DNA of 64,000 bases, taken from assembly GCA_963699305.1 (NCBI GenBank), contig OY969431.1, forward strand, positions 248,001 to 312,000, in the 5' to 3' direction. Made by a program: the position numbers and the translations under genes. Under the pieces are notes generated by a model, which saw only the letters and a program-made list of their open reading frames with translations, did not search any database and had not been told where the DNA came from. Shown piece by piece: positions 52,603 to 62,418 of this stretch; the stretch's first letter is position 1, and each line of letters starts with the position of its first letter. The stretch is from JBGQAS01 sp963699305 (GTDB taxonomy: Bacteria; Chloroflexota; Anaerolineae; Anaerolineales; Anaerolineaceae).

Positions 52603-53862
52603 ATGAGCCATCATAAAATTGATACCAGTTATGTTGTTCGAATTATCCCACTGTGGAAGTTAAATCGGCAGCAAACAGCATTGTGCAAAGGATTGCGTCG
52701 TGAAGCAGGACGTTGTTGGACAGAAATGTTGCAAGCTCATATCGAAAGCCGAGTTGGAAAATGGCTGTCATCGGTAGATCTTGGCAAGATGTTCAAAGGA
52801 CGCTTTTCATTACACTCCCAGACTATTCAGGCTTTGGCGCAGAAGTTGGAAGCCAGTGTAGATACATCGCGTGCTTTACGTAAGTCTGATCCAGATATTC
52901 GTTATCCATATCACTTGAAAGAATATCAGACTGTTGTGTGGAAAAAGTCAGCTATTCATTGGACTGAAAACGCTAAATTAAACTTATCCAATGGAAGACT
53001 TGCTTCTAGCTTAGTTCTTATCATCCCGGATGAGTTTCAAAATACCGATCTTTGCAGAGTTGAATTGACCTGGCGTGCTGATCATTATGAACTATGTTTA
53101 ACAATAGACACTGGGATCCAATATCCGTCAATAAAGGAAAACGGTCAAACTGCCGGGGTCGATTTAGGTGAAGTAAATATCGCCGCAGTGACCACGGAGA
53201 CCGGCTATTGTCTGGTCGTTAATGGGCGGGCGCTGCGTTCTGTTAAGCGGTTACGAAACAAACGCCATGGAGCACTTTCTTCTTTGATATCACGCTGCAA
53301 ACCCGGATCAAAACGACAACGCTCACTGATGAAAAGCAAAGCGCGAGCGAGTGGGAAGTTGTATCGTCAGCAACGTGACTTGTTACATAAAGCCAGCCAC
53401 CATGTAGTCGAGTTCTGTCACGTCAATAAGGTACAGGTGATCGCAATTGGCGATGTTCGCGAAGTTCAAGATCGGGTGGATTTAGGTGCTAACACGAATC
53501 AGAAGGTCAGTCAATGGGCACATGGCCGTTTTGTGAAGTATGTAATCTATAAAGCAAGGAAATATGGCATGCGGGTGAAGCAGATCCCGGAGGACTTCTC
53601 CACCCGCACTTGTAGTGAATGCGGTTCAATGAATGAGAATGCTCCGCGAGGACGGGTGTATACCTGTTCTGGCTGCGGAACAGTCATCCATCGAGACGTG
53701 AACGGAGCAAGTAACATTTGTTCTCGTGCACGTTTTGGATTGTATGGTCGTGTTCGAGCAAAGACCTCCATGTATCTCCGACCATTGAGACGGAGTAGAG
53801 CCTTTGACACAGGCCATTGTTACTTGGAGCTTGGTCCAAGGACCTCTTGTCTTTCCAAATGA
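52603..53862 (+). CDS. tnpB: TnpB (IS200/IS605 OrfB) RNA-guided nuclease homologue without TnpA
   Basis: The start at 52603 gives about 419 residues; the frame opens at a TTG at 52570. RuvC-like motifs are AGVDLGEVNIAAVTT with the first Asp and the last Asp in VIHRDVNGASNI. In the second motif the usual ExL is IAIGDVREV, with Gly in place of Glu. A Glu occurs in QIPEDFSTRTCSECGS. The zinc finger is CSEC and CSGC. No TnpA is adjacent, so it is a solo element. The guide RNA would be expected around the gene's 3' end. Confidence 0.85.
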   Translation: MSHHKIDTSYVVRIIPLWKLNRQQTALCKGLRREAGRCWTEMLQAHIESRVGKWLSSVDLGKMFKGRFSLHSQTIQALAQKLEASVDTSRALRKSDPDIRYPYHLKEYQTVVWKKSAIHWTENAKLNLSNGRLASSLVLIIPDEFQNTDLCRVELTWRADHYELCLTIDTGIQYPSIKENGQTAGVDLGEVNIAAVTTETGYCLVVNGRALRSVKRLRNKRHGALSSLISRCKPGSKRQRSLMKSKARASGKLYRQQRDLLHKASHHVVEFCHVNKVQVIAIGDVREVQDRVDLGANTNQKVSQWAHGRFVKYVIYKARKYGMRVKQIPEDFSTRTCSECGSMNENAPRGRVYTCSGCGTVIHRDVNGASNICSRARFGLYGRVRAKTSMYLRPLRRSRAFDTGHCYLELGPRTSCLSK

Positions 53863-53917
53863 GGAGTGTCAATCTTTTTTAAGGTTGGGAGTTCTACATT
53901 TGTGTTGAATCCTCAGC

Positions 53918-53923
53918 TATAAT
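53918..53923 (+). promoter_or_regulatory. -10 box of pstS with start codon near the transcription start
   Basis: TATAAT is only 8 bases before the pstS GTG, so the mRNA may begin at or next to the start codon (leaderless). The -35 is weak. No Pho-box repeat was recognised. Confidence 0.45.
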
Positions 53924-53931
53924 GTCTTTTT

Positions 53932-54825
53932 GTGGCGCAAATCCGCTGGATATTTGTGGTGTGTCTGTTAATATCATTGGCTGCATGCCAGAATCCAACT
54001 GCAGGCAATGTAACTCCATCCTCAAACGCGTATATTCAAAATAAAGGTTCCGATACCATGGTGAACCTTGCATTGGCATGGGCGGAACAATATCAACAAA
54101 ATCATGCTGAATTGCAAATTTCAGTAACAGGCGGTGGATCCGGCACCGGCATTGCAGCATTGATCAATGGAACGGTGGATATTGCCAATGCTTCACGGGC
54201 AATGAAAGCAGAGGAAATCCAACAGGCACAAGCCCAGGGATTTGAACCTAAGGAATTAGTGGTAGCCAGGGATGCCATTGCGGTCATCGTCAACCCAGAG
54301 AACCCCGTATCTGAATTAACTCTGGAGCAGATCTCGATGATCTACAAAGGGATCTATACTAACTGGAACCAATTAGGTGGCGACGATCGACCGATCGTCA
54401 AATTGTCGCGAGAGACAAATTCCGGCACACACGTGTATTTCCTGGAAAACGTGATCAGACTGGGTAACAAGGAAGATAAATCCATTTTTTCAGCAGATAC
54501 ATTGTTACTACCTTCATCCGAAGGCATCATTTCAGAAGTGCGGGATAACCCAAATGCGATTGGATACGATGGGTTAGGTTATATAACCAGCGAAGTCAAA
54601 GTCATCGCGGTTGCAAAAGATGCGGAAAGCCCCTTCATTATTCCATCAGCGGAAAGCGTCAACAACGGAGAATATGCCATCGCTCGAGACCTTTACATGT
54701 ACACGCATGGTGAACCCGCGGGGTCCATTGGTGAATACATTCAATGGATCTTGAGCCCAGAAGCGCAAGCCATCGTCACACAATTGGGGTTTGTGCCAAT
54801 CGTAGGCAATCCGGTGGATAAATGA
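53932..54825 (+). CDS. pstS: Phosphate-binding lipoprotein PstS
   Basis: This 297-residue lipoprotein has the lipobox SLAACQN. Phosphate-binding blocks include NKGSDTMVNLALAWAEQY, TGGGSGTGIAALINGTVDIA and SRETNSGTHVYFLENVI, with NAIGYDGLGYIT. It binds phosphate outside the cell for the PstCAB importer. The start is GTG, and its stop overlaps pstC by ATGA. Confidence 0.93.
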   Translation: MAQIRWIFVVCLLISLAACQNPTAGNVTPSSNAYIQNKGSDTMVNLALAWAEQYQQNHAELQISVTGGGSGTGIAALINGTVDIANASRAMKAEEIQQAQAQGFEPKELVVARDAIAVIVNPENPVSELTLEQISMIYKGIYTNWNQLGGDDRPIVKLSRETNSGTHVYFLENVIRLGNKEDKSIFSADTLLLPSSEGIISEVRDNPNAIGYDGLGYITSEVKVIAVAKDAESPFIIPSAESVNNGEYAIARDLYMYTHGEPAGSIGEYIQWILSPEAQAIVTQLGFVPIVGNPVDK

Positions 54826-55724
54826 GCATGACTCCCAAGGCACTCAAAATAGATCGGGGTATCACTACCCTCATCAAAGTTGCGGGCTATTCGAGCATTT
54901 TCTTTGTCACGTTGATTTTCCTTTTCCTGATGCGCGAAGGGATACCTGCATTGGGAGAAGTGAAGCTTTCCAGCCTGTTTGGGATCACCTGGTATCCCAT
55001 CGAAGGATATTATGGAATCCTCCCACTTATCGGCGGGTCTCTGCTGGTGACCATCACGGCAGTGCTGGTGGCATTACCTTTTGGAGTTGGGACAGCCATT
55101 TTTATCTCGGAGATCGCACCGCGCTGGCTAAAGGAAATCCTTAAACCGCTTATCGAAATACTGGCAGGGTTACCGTCGGTTGTGTTGGGTTTCCTGGGGA
55201 TACTTGTGTTTGCTCCATTTCTGCGCAAGACATTGAATCTGGCAACCGGATTGACGGCTTTCACAGGCAGCCTATTACTCGCATTGATTGCCATCCCGAC
55301 CATTGTTTCGATTGCGGAAGATGCGCTCAATTCGGTGCCGAAAGCATACCGGGAAGCATCCATCGCCTTGGGAGCCACACGCTGGCAAACCATCTGGGGG
55401 GTGACAGTCCCCGCGGCGCGCACCGGAATTGTCACTGCCATTATGCTTGGGATCGGCAGGTCGCTCGGTGAAACCATGGCGGTCATGATGGTGACCGGCA
55501 ACGCACCCGTATTACCAATTAAGCTCAATTCCTGGTTTTCGCCTGTCAGAACCATGACAGCCACGGTAGCCTCTGAGATGGGTGAAGTGGCCAAGGGCAG
55601 CACACATTATCATGTGCTGTTTTTTATCGGGATCATCCTGTTTGTGTTGTCGCTGGTTGTAAATGTGGTCGCTTCGTGGGTGAGCACCCGCGGGCGAAAA
55701 CGCAATGAACGGTTATTATCGTAG
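54822..55724 (+). CDS. pstC: Phosphate ABC transporter permease PstC
   Basis: This 300-residue protein has six helices. The EAA-type loop is KAYREASIALGATRWQTIWG, with AEDALNSVP before it. It forms the channel with PstA. Confidence 0.93.
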   Translation: MSMTPKALKIDRGITTLIKVAGYSSIFFVTLIFLFLMREGIPALGEVKLSSLFGITWYPIEGYYGILPLIGGSLLVTITAVLVALPFGVGTAIFISEIAPRWLKEILKPLIEILAGLPSVVLGFLGILVFAPFLRKTLNLATGLTAFTGSLLLALIAIPTIVSIAEDALNSVPKAYREASIALGATRWQTIWGVTVPAARTGIVTAIMLGIGRSLGETMAVMMVTGNAPVLPIKLNSWFSPVRTMTATVASEMGEVAKGSTHYHVLFFIGIILFVLSLVVNVVASWVSTRGRKRNERLLS

Positions 55725-55729
55725 CAACA

Positions 55730-56599
55730 ATGGATAAACCTTTGGATCATATCCGCAGAGCACATCGGGAGGAATGGATTGGCAATTCCATTATCCGGAT
55801 GATCACTCTGATCACCGTGCTCCCAATCGTCGGGATCGTGGTTTATATCATTGTGCGCGGAGCACCGGCACTTAGCTTGAACTTTATCACCGGCTTACCC
55901 AGTAATGGAATGCGCGAGGGTGGAATTCTGCCTGCCATCATCGGCACGCTGTATTTGACACTGGGTACGGCCCTGTTTTCGGTTCCACTTGGGGTGGCGG
56001 CAGGCATCTATATCGCCGAATATGCCGCCGACAACGCGTGGACGCGGCTGATCCGCATCGCCATCATCAACCTGGCAGGCATCCCTTCGGTGGTGTACGG
56101 ACTTTTCGGACTTGGGATTTTTGTCATTTTCCTGAAACTTGGAACCAGTATATTGGCAGCATCGTTAACATTATCCATCATGACCCTGCCGGTGATCATC
56201 ACGACCACTGAAGAAGCACTGCGTACCGTACCCAACGAATTTCGGGTGGTGAGCATCTCCCTGGGGGCAACCCGATGGCAAACCATCTGGCGGGTGGTGT
56301 TGAAGCAGGCATTACCGGGAATTTTGACGGGAGTGATTTTAGGTCTTGAGCGGGCAGCGGGAGAAACGGCTCCCATCCTGTTCACGGGGGCGGCATTCTT
56401 CCTGCCCAATTTACCCACTTCGCCGTTGGATCCGACAATGGCGCTGCCATATCACATTTTTGTGATCTCGACCCAGGTGCCTGGAATGCCCATCCAGATC
56501 CAGTATGGGACCGTGCTGGTGTTATTGATATTCGTGCTGGGTATGAATTTGATCGCAACGATCATCCGATCGAGGGCACGAGCCAAGCGTCAATGGTGA
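55730..56599 (+). CDS. pstA: Phosphate ABC transporter permease PstA
   Basis: This 289-residue protein has six helices. The EAA loop is NEFRVVSISLGATRWQTIWR after TEEALRTVP. The genes are packed with 5-base gaps or less. Confidence 0.93.
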   Translation: MDKPLDHIRRAHREEWIGNSIIRMITLITVLPIVGIVVYIIVRGAPALSLNFITGLPSNGMREGGILPAIIGTLYLTLGTALFSVPLGVAAGIYIAEYAADNAWTRLIRIAIINLAGIPSVVYGLFGLGIFVIFLKLGTSILAASLTLSIMTLPVIITTTEEALRTVPNEFRVVSISLGATRWQTIWRVVLKQALPGILTGVILGLERAAGETAPILFTGAAFFLPNLPTSPLDPTMALPYHIFVISTQVPGMPIQIQYGTVLVLLIFVLGMNLIATIIRSRARAKRQW

Positions 56600-56603
56600 C
56601 ATC

Positions 56604-57358
56604 ATGGAATTTCTGACACTTCAAAATTTCACGTTGGAATATTCGGATGGAACCGAGAGTCTGAAGGATATTACGCTTGCGATCCAACCCAATGCGATCA
56701 ACGTACTGTTCGGACCAGCGGGGGGGGAAAATCTTCGCTGTTGCGTGTGCTGAACCGATTGAACGACCTGGCAACCGTGAAACGGGTGAGCGGCAGTGTT
56801 ACGTTCGAAGGGATGAACGTTTTGGATCCAAAATTGAACGTGACGGAATTGCGCCGGAAGATCGGAATTGTGTTTTCGCGGCCGATGCCGCTGCCCATGT
56901 CGATTTACCAGAATATCAGTTATGGTTTGGAAGTAGCTGGAATCAAAGACAAAAAGGAACTTGATAAAGCCGTGGAAGATGCACTCAAAGCGGCATACTT
57001 ATGGGATGAGGTGAGTGACCGCCTGAATGATCCTGCCACAGCCATCTCGGGGGGACAGCAGCAACGGTTGTGCATTGCCAGGGTGCTGGCGCTGAAACCG
57101 AAGGTCATCATGCTGGACGAACCCACTTCCGCACTCGATCCTGTTTCCACGGCAAAAATCGAAAGTGGACTTCAGGAACTGAAAAAGGAATACACCATCA
57201 TCCTGGTGCCGCATAATGTGCAGCAGGCGGCGCGCATGGCGGATTTTGCAGCATTCTTTTTGCAGGGGGAACTGATCGAATATGGCGAAGGCAAATCGTT
57301 ATTCCTCGCGCCGCGTGATAAACGAACCCAGGACTATGTGGAAGGCCGGTTCGGTTAA
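56604..57358 (+). CDS. pstB: Phosphate ABC transporter ATPase PstB (frame broken in a G run)
   Basis: The start MEFLTLQNFTLEYSDGTESL at 56604 leads to NVLFGPAGG and then loses frame in a run of eight G (56720-56727). A ninth G restores Walker A as GPAGGGKSSLLRVLNRL. The rest has ISGGQQQRLCIARVLALKPK, VIMLDEPTSALDPVST and IILVPHNVQQAARMAD. Without the correction an annotation starts at 56741 and loses Walker A. PhoU is not next to it; the operon ends here. Confidence 0.88.
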
Positions 57359-57372
57359 GGGCACCCCCAAAA

Positions 57373-58521
57373 TTATTTTCCCTGCCGTGTTTGTTTACAT
57401 TTCAAACGTTTAGCCGAACGCCGCTGATGCTGTTCCATGATCTCGTTCACCTGGTCCACTTTTTCCTCGATCGCATCGTGCAGCCAAACTTTCCCTTTTT
57501 CAGCGGTACCCAGGCTGCCGGCTCCGTAAGCACCGGTCTCGGTATCATCAGACCAGGGGGGATTGGCGATCAATGCTCCGCCTTCGACCCAATCTTGAAA
57601 ATATGAAGGTGTGGATATGAACTCGGTTTCATCCACCACACGGTCCATGTGCACCAGGTCGGGGCGCAGGTGGAGGAGCAATGAAGTTTCCAATTCACAG
57701 GCATGACCCATGCCACCCATCCCTGATTGGCGGTGACGATTGAGTGATTGAACACCTTTTGGACCACTCAAGTACAACCAGGTGGTGGCGCAAAAACAAT
57801 CCGGGTGACGGTCACCAGCATATTTGATAATGTTGGAAAGAAAGGAAACATTCCCACCGTGACCCGAGACCATGAAAACCATCCGAAAACCTTTTTGAAC
57901 AAGAACATCCAGAATATTCAACCAAAAATCCTCGAAGGTGCGCCCGCCACAATCCAAGGTGCCGGGGAACTCACGGCGGTGAGTGCTGACGCCATACGGA
58001 AATACGGGCAACCGGAGAACATTTCCTTTGAGGGTTGATTCCATGCCGGCTGCAATGGCATCGATGCAAACGCTGTCCGTACTCAACGGAAGGTGAAATC
58101 CGTGCTGTTCGGTATGCCCGATTGGAATCAGAGCGACCCTATGTCCAACTTCTTCAGTGTTGAGATTTGGGATGACGGGCACTTTGGACGGTTGATAATC
58201 CAATTGAAGAGGATTACCAAACACGGAAAGCCTTTCTTGCATCGGAGAGAGTAAAAACAAATTAGTAAAACCATCCTCGTGTAAACAACGGGCAAGGTTA
58301 TTTACTAATGCTGCAAAAAGGGAAGGCTCGACGGGAAGTTCGCTCGATCCCCAGCCAAAAGGGATGGAAGGCAATAATACGAATTGCAGCGGTGACTTCA
58401 ATCTTGATGACAGATCTTTTTCCGAGTAGCCCAATCCCAAAGGGAGGACAATGGGAATATCTCGTGGGAGAGCAGCCACCTCAGGCCAGGTAAGCTCATC
58501 ATATCGAATGATGTGTGACAT
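57373..58521 (-). CDS. Creatininase-family hydrolase with degenerate N-terminal repeat
   Basis: The start at 58521 gives 382 residues. The C-terminal part from about residue 135 is a normal creatininase-type amidohydrolase. It has PIGHTEQHGFHLPLSTDSVC, VFPYGVSTHRREFPGTLDC, VFMVSGHGGNVSFL and GMGHACELETSLLLHL with metal His/Glu/Asp. The first 125 residues have the same order (LTWPEVAAL, IPIVLPLGLGYSE, LPSIPFGWGSSELP, GFTNLFLLSP) but no metal ligands. This looks like an internal duplication with a dead first half. It is the last gene of the peptide operon. Confidence 0.8.
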   Translation of the reverse strand: MSHIIRYDELTWPEVAALPRDIPIVLPLGLGYSEKDLSSRLKSPLQFVLLPSIPFGWGSSELPVEPSLFAALVNNLARCLHEDGFTNLFLLSPMQERLSVFGNPLQLDYQPSKVPVIPNLNTEEVGHRVALIPIGHTEQHGFHLPLSTDSVCIDAIAAGMESTLKGNVLRLPVFPYGVSTHRREFPGTLDCGGRTFEDFWLNILDVLVQKGFRMVFMVSGHGGNVSFLSNIIKYAGDRHPDCFCATTWLYLSGPKGVQSLNRHRQSGMGGMGHACELETSLLLHLRPDLVHMDRVVDETEFISTPSYFQDWVEGGALIANPPWSDDTETGAYGAGSLGTAEKGKVWLHDAIEEKVDQVNEIMEQHQRRSAKRLKCKQTRQGK

Positions 58522-58526
58522 AGGGA

Positions 58527-60413
58527 TCAATCCCCGCGATACGGCATCAGATACCAATCGAGGTAGCGCTCGATCCGCGAATAGCGGTCAACCACCGAAT
58601 CACGGCGCATAAAGCCATGCGATTCTTTGGAATAGGTTTTATATTCGAATGTTTTGTCCGCTTTGCGTAATGACTCCACTAATTCTTCGGATGCGTAGGG
58701 AGGTACGACGTCGTCCTCCAACCCATGCAGGATCAAAATCGGTTTCTGGATCTGCTTGACCTGGTGAATGGGGGATCCATCCAGGTAGGCTTTACGGTTC
58801 TTGGCGGGATGACCGATCTGCATTTCGGTATATAGGCGGGTATCACGTTCGCAGAGTGCCCATGAGGAATACACATCTGCATCGCCATAAATCGCCACGC
58901 CGCAGGCAAAACGATGTTCGGGATCGCGCGCCAGGGCGCAAATGGTGAGATAGCCACCATACGACATGCCCATGATCGAAAGGCGTTCCTTATCAACCCA
59001 GCGCAAGGTATCGAGGTAATTTGCTGCATACAGACAATCCTGGGTGTCGCCTTTGCCCCAGTCGTTTTGGTTGAGCAATTCGTATGCCCTGCCATAACCG
59101 GTGCTGCCGCGATAATCCACTTCAAGGAAGGTGTACCCCTTGGCGATGAGGTATTGGGTGAAAATATCCCAATCAAACAGCGCCTGGTCACGCGGACCAC
59201 CATGCGGGGCGACAATGGCAGCACCATTGGGTTTGATAGGTTTATACAACAGGCACGGGATCTCATGCCCATCAAAGCTCTTAAAACGGACACGATCCGG
59301 GGTGACCATGCGAAGTTTTTTCAAGGCGGGTGGAGTGGAGAACGTAAGTTGAACCATATCCGCATCCGGAACTTCACCATCGGCTTCCGGGTTCAACGTG
59401 ACGCGGTAGATATCGGGTGGCTGGACGGAACTCAGAAATTCAACCGTGATGAAATCACCCCTGGGAGACCATTGCGGATTTGAAAAGATGCCCTGTTTAC
59501 GTTTCAGATAGCGGATCTTTTTCGATCCCACGTTGACAAGCACCAACATATAGGCACCATCATGGTTGGCGGTGGCTGCGATGAAACGGTCATCGGGGGA
59601 CCACACAATTTCGGTGAAATCAACCTTGGCGTTGGTGATCTGTTGGATCGCTCCTCCGTCGAGCGGTGTCAGATAAATTTCATCGAAACCTGAGCGATCG
59701 GAAAGGAATGCGATCAAACGACCACTATGGGACCAGCGCGGGCTGAAATTCTTTTGCTTGGGGGTACCTGCAATTAACCGACTCTGGCTGTTGGAAACAT
59801 CCACTATCTGGATATCCAGGCGGTTTAAATCGTCAAAGGGGCGTTGAACATAGGCGACGAGTTTCCCATCCGGTGAAGGTTCGGGATCGCGGTTATCGCC
59901 GGGTCCGGCAGCCAGTTCGTAAGGCCAAGAACCCTGCTTATCGGTGAGAAGGATCTTCTCCGATTCCTCATGTTCCACTGAGAGGATCAATCCATGATTA
60001 TCGGGCAGCCAATGGGCAGTCGTGGCACGGGATGCGAAATCGGTGATCTTTTTTGGCAGACCGCCAGATGTGGCAACAACATAGACATGTTTTTCCGAAT
60101 CGTACGCCAGCCATTTACCATCCGGAGACCAGCGGGGAATATCATCCCACCAATACTGGCGGGCTCGGCGTTCAAAGGTAAGCCGTTCCGGCCAACCGCC
60201 CTCCACAGGCATGATATAGATATCCGAGAATTCATCCCGGTTCCAAATAAAAGCAATACGACTTCCATCGGGTGAAAGTCCATGGTTGTAGATGCGGTTA
60301 ATGCTGATCAGCAAGGATTGGTCCCAACCTTCGGGAGGCTTGAGGTCCGGGCGGGGAAGCGAAGGCCAACCGTTCCTTTCATAGCGTTCGGTCAATTTGA
60401 TCTCTTCACTCAT
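58527..60413 (-). CDS. S9-family peptidase (acylaminoacyl-peptidase type)
   Basis: This 628-residue serine peptidase acts on short peptides in the cytoplasm. The N-terminal half is a PD40-type beta propeller with repeats such as WSPDGKWLAYDSEKHVYVV and PEPSPDGKLVAYVQRPFDD. The C-terminal alpha/beta hydrolase has Ser in GMSYGGYLTI, Asp in LHGLEDDVVPP and His in KESHGFMRRD. It is coupled to the oppF-like gene by a 4-base overlap and would digest imported peptides. Confidence 0.9.
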   Translation of the reverse strand: MSEEIKLTERYERNGWPSLPRPDLKPPEGWDQSLLISINRIYNHGLSPDGSRIAFIWNRDEFSDIYIMPVEGGWPERLTFERRARQYWWDDIPRWSPDGKWLAYDSEKHVYVVATSGGLPKKITDFASRATTAHWLPDNHGLILSVEHEESEKILLTDKQGSWPYELAAGPGDNRDPEPSPDGKLVAYVQRPFDDLNRLDIQIVDVSNSQSRLIAGTPKQKNFSPRWSHSGRLIAFLSDRSGFDEIYLTPLDGGAIQQITNAKVDFTEIVWSPDDRFIAATANHDGAYMLVLVNVGSKKIRYLKRKQGIFSNPQWSPRGDFITVEFLSSVQPPDIYRVTLNPEADGEVPDADMVQLTFSTPPALKKLRMVTPDRVRFKSFDGHEIPCLLYKPIKPNGAAIVAPHGGPRDQALFDWDIFTQYLIAKGYTFLEVDYRGSTGYGRAYELLNQNDWGKGDTQDCLYAANYLDTLRWVDKERLSIMGMSYGGYLTICALARDPEHRFACGVAIYGDADVYSSWALCERDTRLYTEMQIGHPAKNRKAYLDGSPIHQVKQIQKPILILHGLEDDVVPPYASEELVESLRKADKTFEYKTYSKESHGFMRRDSVVDRYSRIERYLDWYLMPYRGD

Positions 60414-61429
60414 TGTGAACCTCCTTTCGTATCATGTACGTGAAACAGTTCGGGCAACCAACACGCCACCTGGTGTGCACCTTGGATGGTATGCAGCATG
60501 GGATCTTCCAAAGGGCAGCGATCAAACACAGAAGGGCAGCGAGGGTGAAAACGGCATCCGGAGGGGATCTCCACTGCATCGGGTGGGGCGCCCTGCAGGA
60601 TAATACGTTTCTTGCGATGCCGGGGATTTGGAATGGGGATGACGGACATCAAGGCTTTCGTGTAAGGGTGTGCGGGATGCTTCAATACATCCAGGGTGGG
60701 ACCGATTTCCACAATTCGTCCCAGGTACATTACGGCGATACGGTCGCAAATATTGGCTGCCGTCGCAAGGTCATGGGTGATGAAGATAATGGAAATGCCC
60801 TTTTCTTTGCGTAAATCAGCCAGCAGGTTGAGGATCTCGGCACGGATGCTGACATCCAACATAGATACCGGTTCATCGGCAAGGAGGACAGCGGGTTCCA
60901 GAACCAATGCACTGGCAATGACCACACGCTGCCGCTGACCGCCTGACAGTTCGTGAGGGAGTCGATTGAGGTAAATCTCGGGTGGGCGAAGGCCAGCCGA
61001 TTCAAGAGCGAATTTTACGCGCCGATTGCGTTCTTCGGCATTTTTTGCCAATCCATGAACTTCCAACGGTTCAGCAACAATTTCACCGATGGACATCAAA
61101 GGATTTAAGGATTCATACGGATCCTGAAAGACCATTTGAATGTGGCGGCGCAAGGTTTTCAATTCCTTGCCTTTTATCCAGGTGACATCCTTCCCTTCAA
61201 AGCTGATGGTCCCCGATGTGGGGCGCTCTAATAACATCAAACTTAGGGACAAGGTGGATTTTCCGCACCCACTTTCACCGACCAATGCCAGCATTTCACC
61301 TTTTCCAAGATCAACACTGACATTATCGAGGGCATGGACAATTTTCTCGCCCGAACTCCAAAGCCCCGATTTCCCGGCACGAAAATGTTTGACCAACGAC
61401 TGAATTGATAAGATGGGTTCGGGTGTCAT
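60410..61429 (-). CDS. Oligopeptide ABC transporter ATPase, OppF type
   Basis: The start at 61429 gives 339 residues. Walker A is GESGCGKSTLSLSL, signature LSGGQRQRVVIASAL, Walker B LLADEPVSMLD and H-loop FITHDL. The C-terminal oligo_HPY part has CRFHPRCPSVFDRCP. It overlaps the OppD-like gene by ATGA. Confidence 0.93.
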   Translation of the reverse strand: MTPEPILSIQSLVKHFRAGKSGLWSSGEKIVHALDNVSVDLGKGEMLALVGESGCGKSTLSLSLMLLERPTSGTISFEGKDVTWIKGKELKTLRRHIQMVFQDPYESLNPLMSIGEIVAEPLEVHGLAKNAEERNRRVKFALESAGLRPPEIYLNRLPHELSGGQRQRVVIASALVLEPAVLLADEPVSMLDVSIRAEILNLLADLRKEKGISIIFITHDLATAANICDRIAVMYLGRIVEIGPTLDVLKHPAHPYTKALMSVIPIPNPRHRKKRIILQGAPPDAVEIPSGCRFHPRCPSVFDRCPLEDPMLHTIQGAHQVACWLPELFHVHDTKGGSQ

Positions 61430-62418
61430 GCGGGCTTCTCCACTAGAAAACAACTTGCCTGGTGGAACTTGCTTACCCGGTAGAGGGGAGGTTTTTCGTG
61501 ATGGCACCGATCAAATGCAAAAGGACAGCGCGGGGCAAAGCGACAACCGGGGGGCAACTGGTCCAAGCGGGGTGGGTAACCGGCAATGGAAACCAGAGAT
61601 GTTGTGGGATTAGCAAGATTGGGGAATGCCTTAATCAACAGCTGGGTGTAGGGATGCCGGGGATGGTTATAGATGGTATCCACATCTCCGTACTCTGCAA
61701 CAATCCCTCCATACATGACCAGGACGCGATCGCAAATTTCAGCAACCACACCCAGATCGTGGGTCACCAGGATCAACGATTGTCCAAGTTGCGCACTTAA
61801 TTTCTCTAGGAGTTCCAGGATCTGTGCCTGGATCATGACATCCAGAGCGGTGGTGGGTTCATCGGCGATTAAAATGCTGGGACTGCATGCCAGCGCCATA
61901 GCGATCATAGCACGCTGGCGCATCCCACCTGAGAATTGGAAAGGATATTGATGGCGACGATTACGGGCAATCCCCACCATTTCAAGGAGATCTTCAACTC
62001 TCTTGTTCAAGACTTCTTCCGGAGTATGTTTACCAGCGTGGCAAATGATGGCTTCAGAAATCTGGTCACCAACGGTTTTCACCGGATTCAAAGCGTTCAT
62101 TGCTCCCTGAAAGACGATGGCGATTTCTTTCCAGCGCACATTGTTGAATTCCTTCTCCGAGAGTGAGAGGAGATCCTTCTCATGGTATAGGACTTCTCCG
62201 CTGGTAATGCGCCCGGCGATGGGGAGCAAGCGCAACAAACTTAGAATCAGCGTTGTCTTACCACAACCACTTTCGCCAACAATACCAAGCTTTTCTCCTT
62301 CATGCAGGGAGAAGCTAACATCCTGGACAGCTTCCAGACGGGTCTTTTTATCCGGCACGTAATCGATGGAGACATTTTTTACATCCAATAAACACGGGGA
62401 AAGAGCAGGATCAACCAT
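61426..62418 (-). CDS. Oligopeptide ABC transporter ATPase, OppD type
   Basis: The start at 62418 gives 330 residues. Walker A is GESGCGKTTLILSL, signature FSGGMRQRAMIAMAL, Walker B LIADEPTTALD and H-loop LVTHDL. The C-terminal CRFAPRCPFAFDRC belongs to the oligo_HPY extension. It pairs with the OppF-type subunit. Confidence 0.93.
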   Translation of the reverse strand: MVDPALSPCLLDVKNVSIDYVPDKKTRLEAVQDVSFSLHEGEKLGIVGESGCGKTTLILSLLRLLPIAGRITSGEVLYHEKDLLSLSEKEFNNVRWKEIAIVFQGAMNALNPVKTVGDQISEAIICHAGKHTPEEVLNKRVEDLLEMVGIARNRRHQYPFQFSGGMRQRAMIAMALACSPSILIADEPTTALDVMIQAQILELLEKLSAQLGQSLILVTHDLGVVAEICDRVLVMYGGIVAEYGDVDTIYNHPRHPYTQLLIKAFPNLANPTTSLVSIAGYPPRLDQLPPGCRFAPRCPFAFDRCHHEKPPLYRVSKFHQASCFLVEKPA

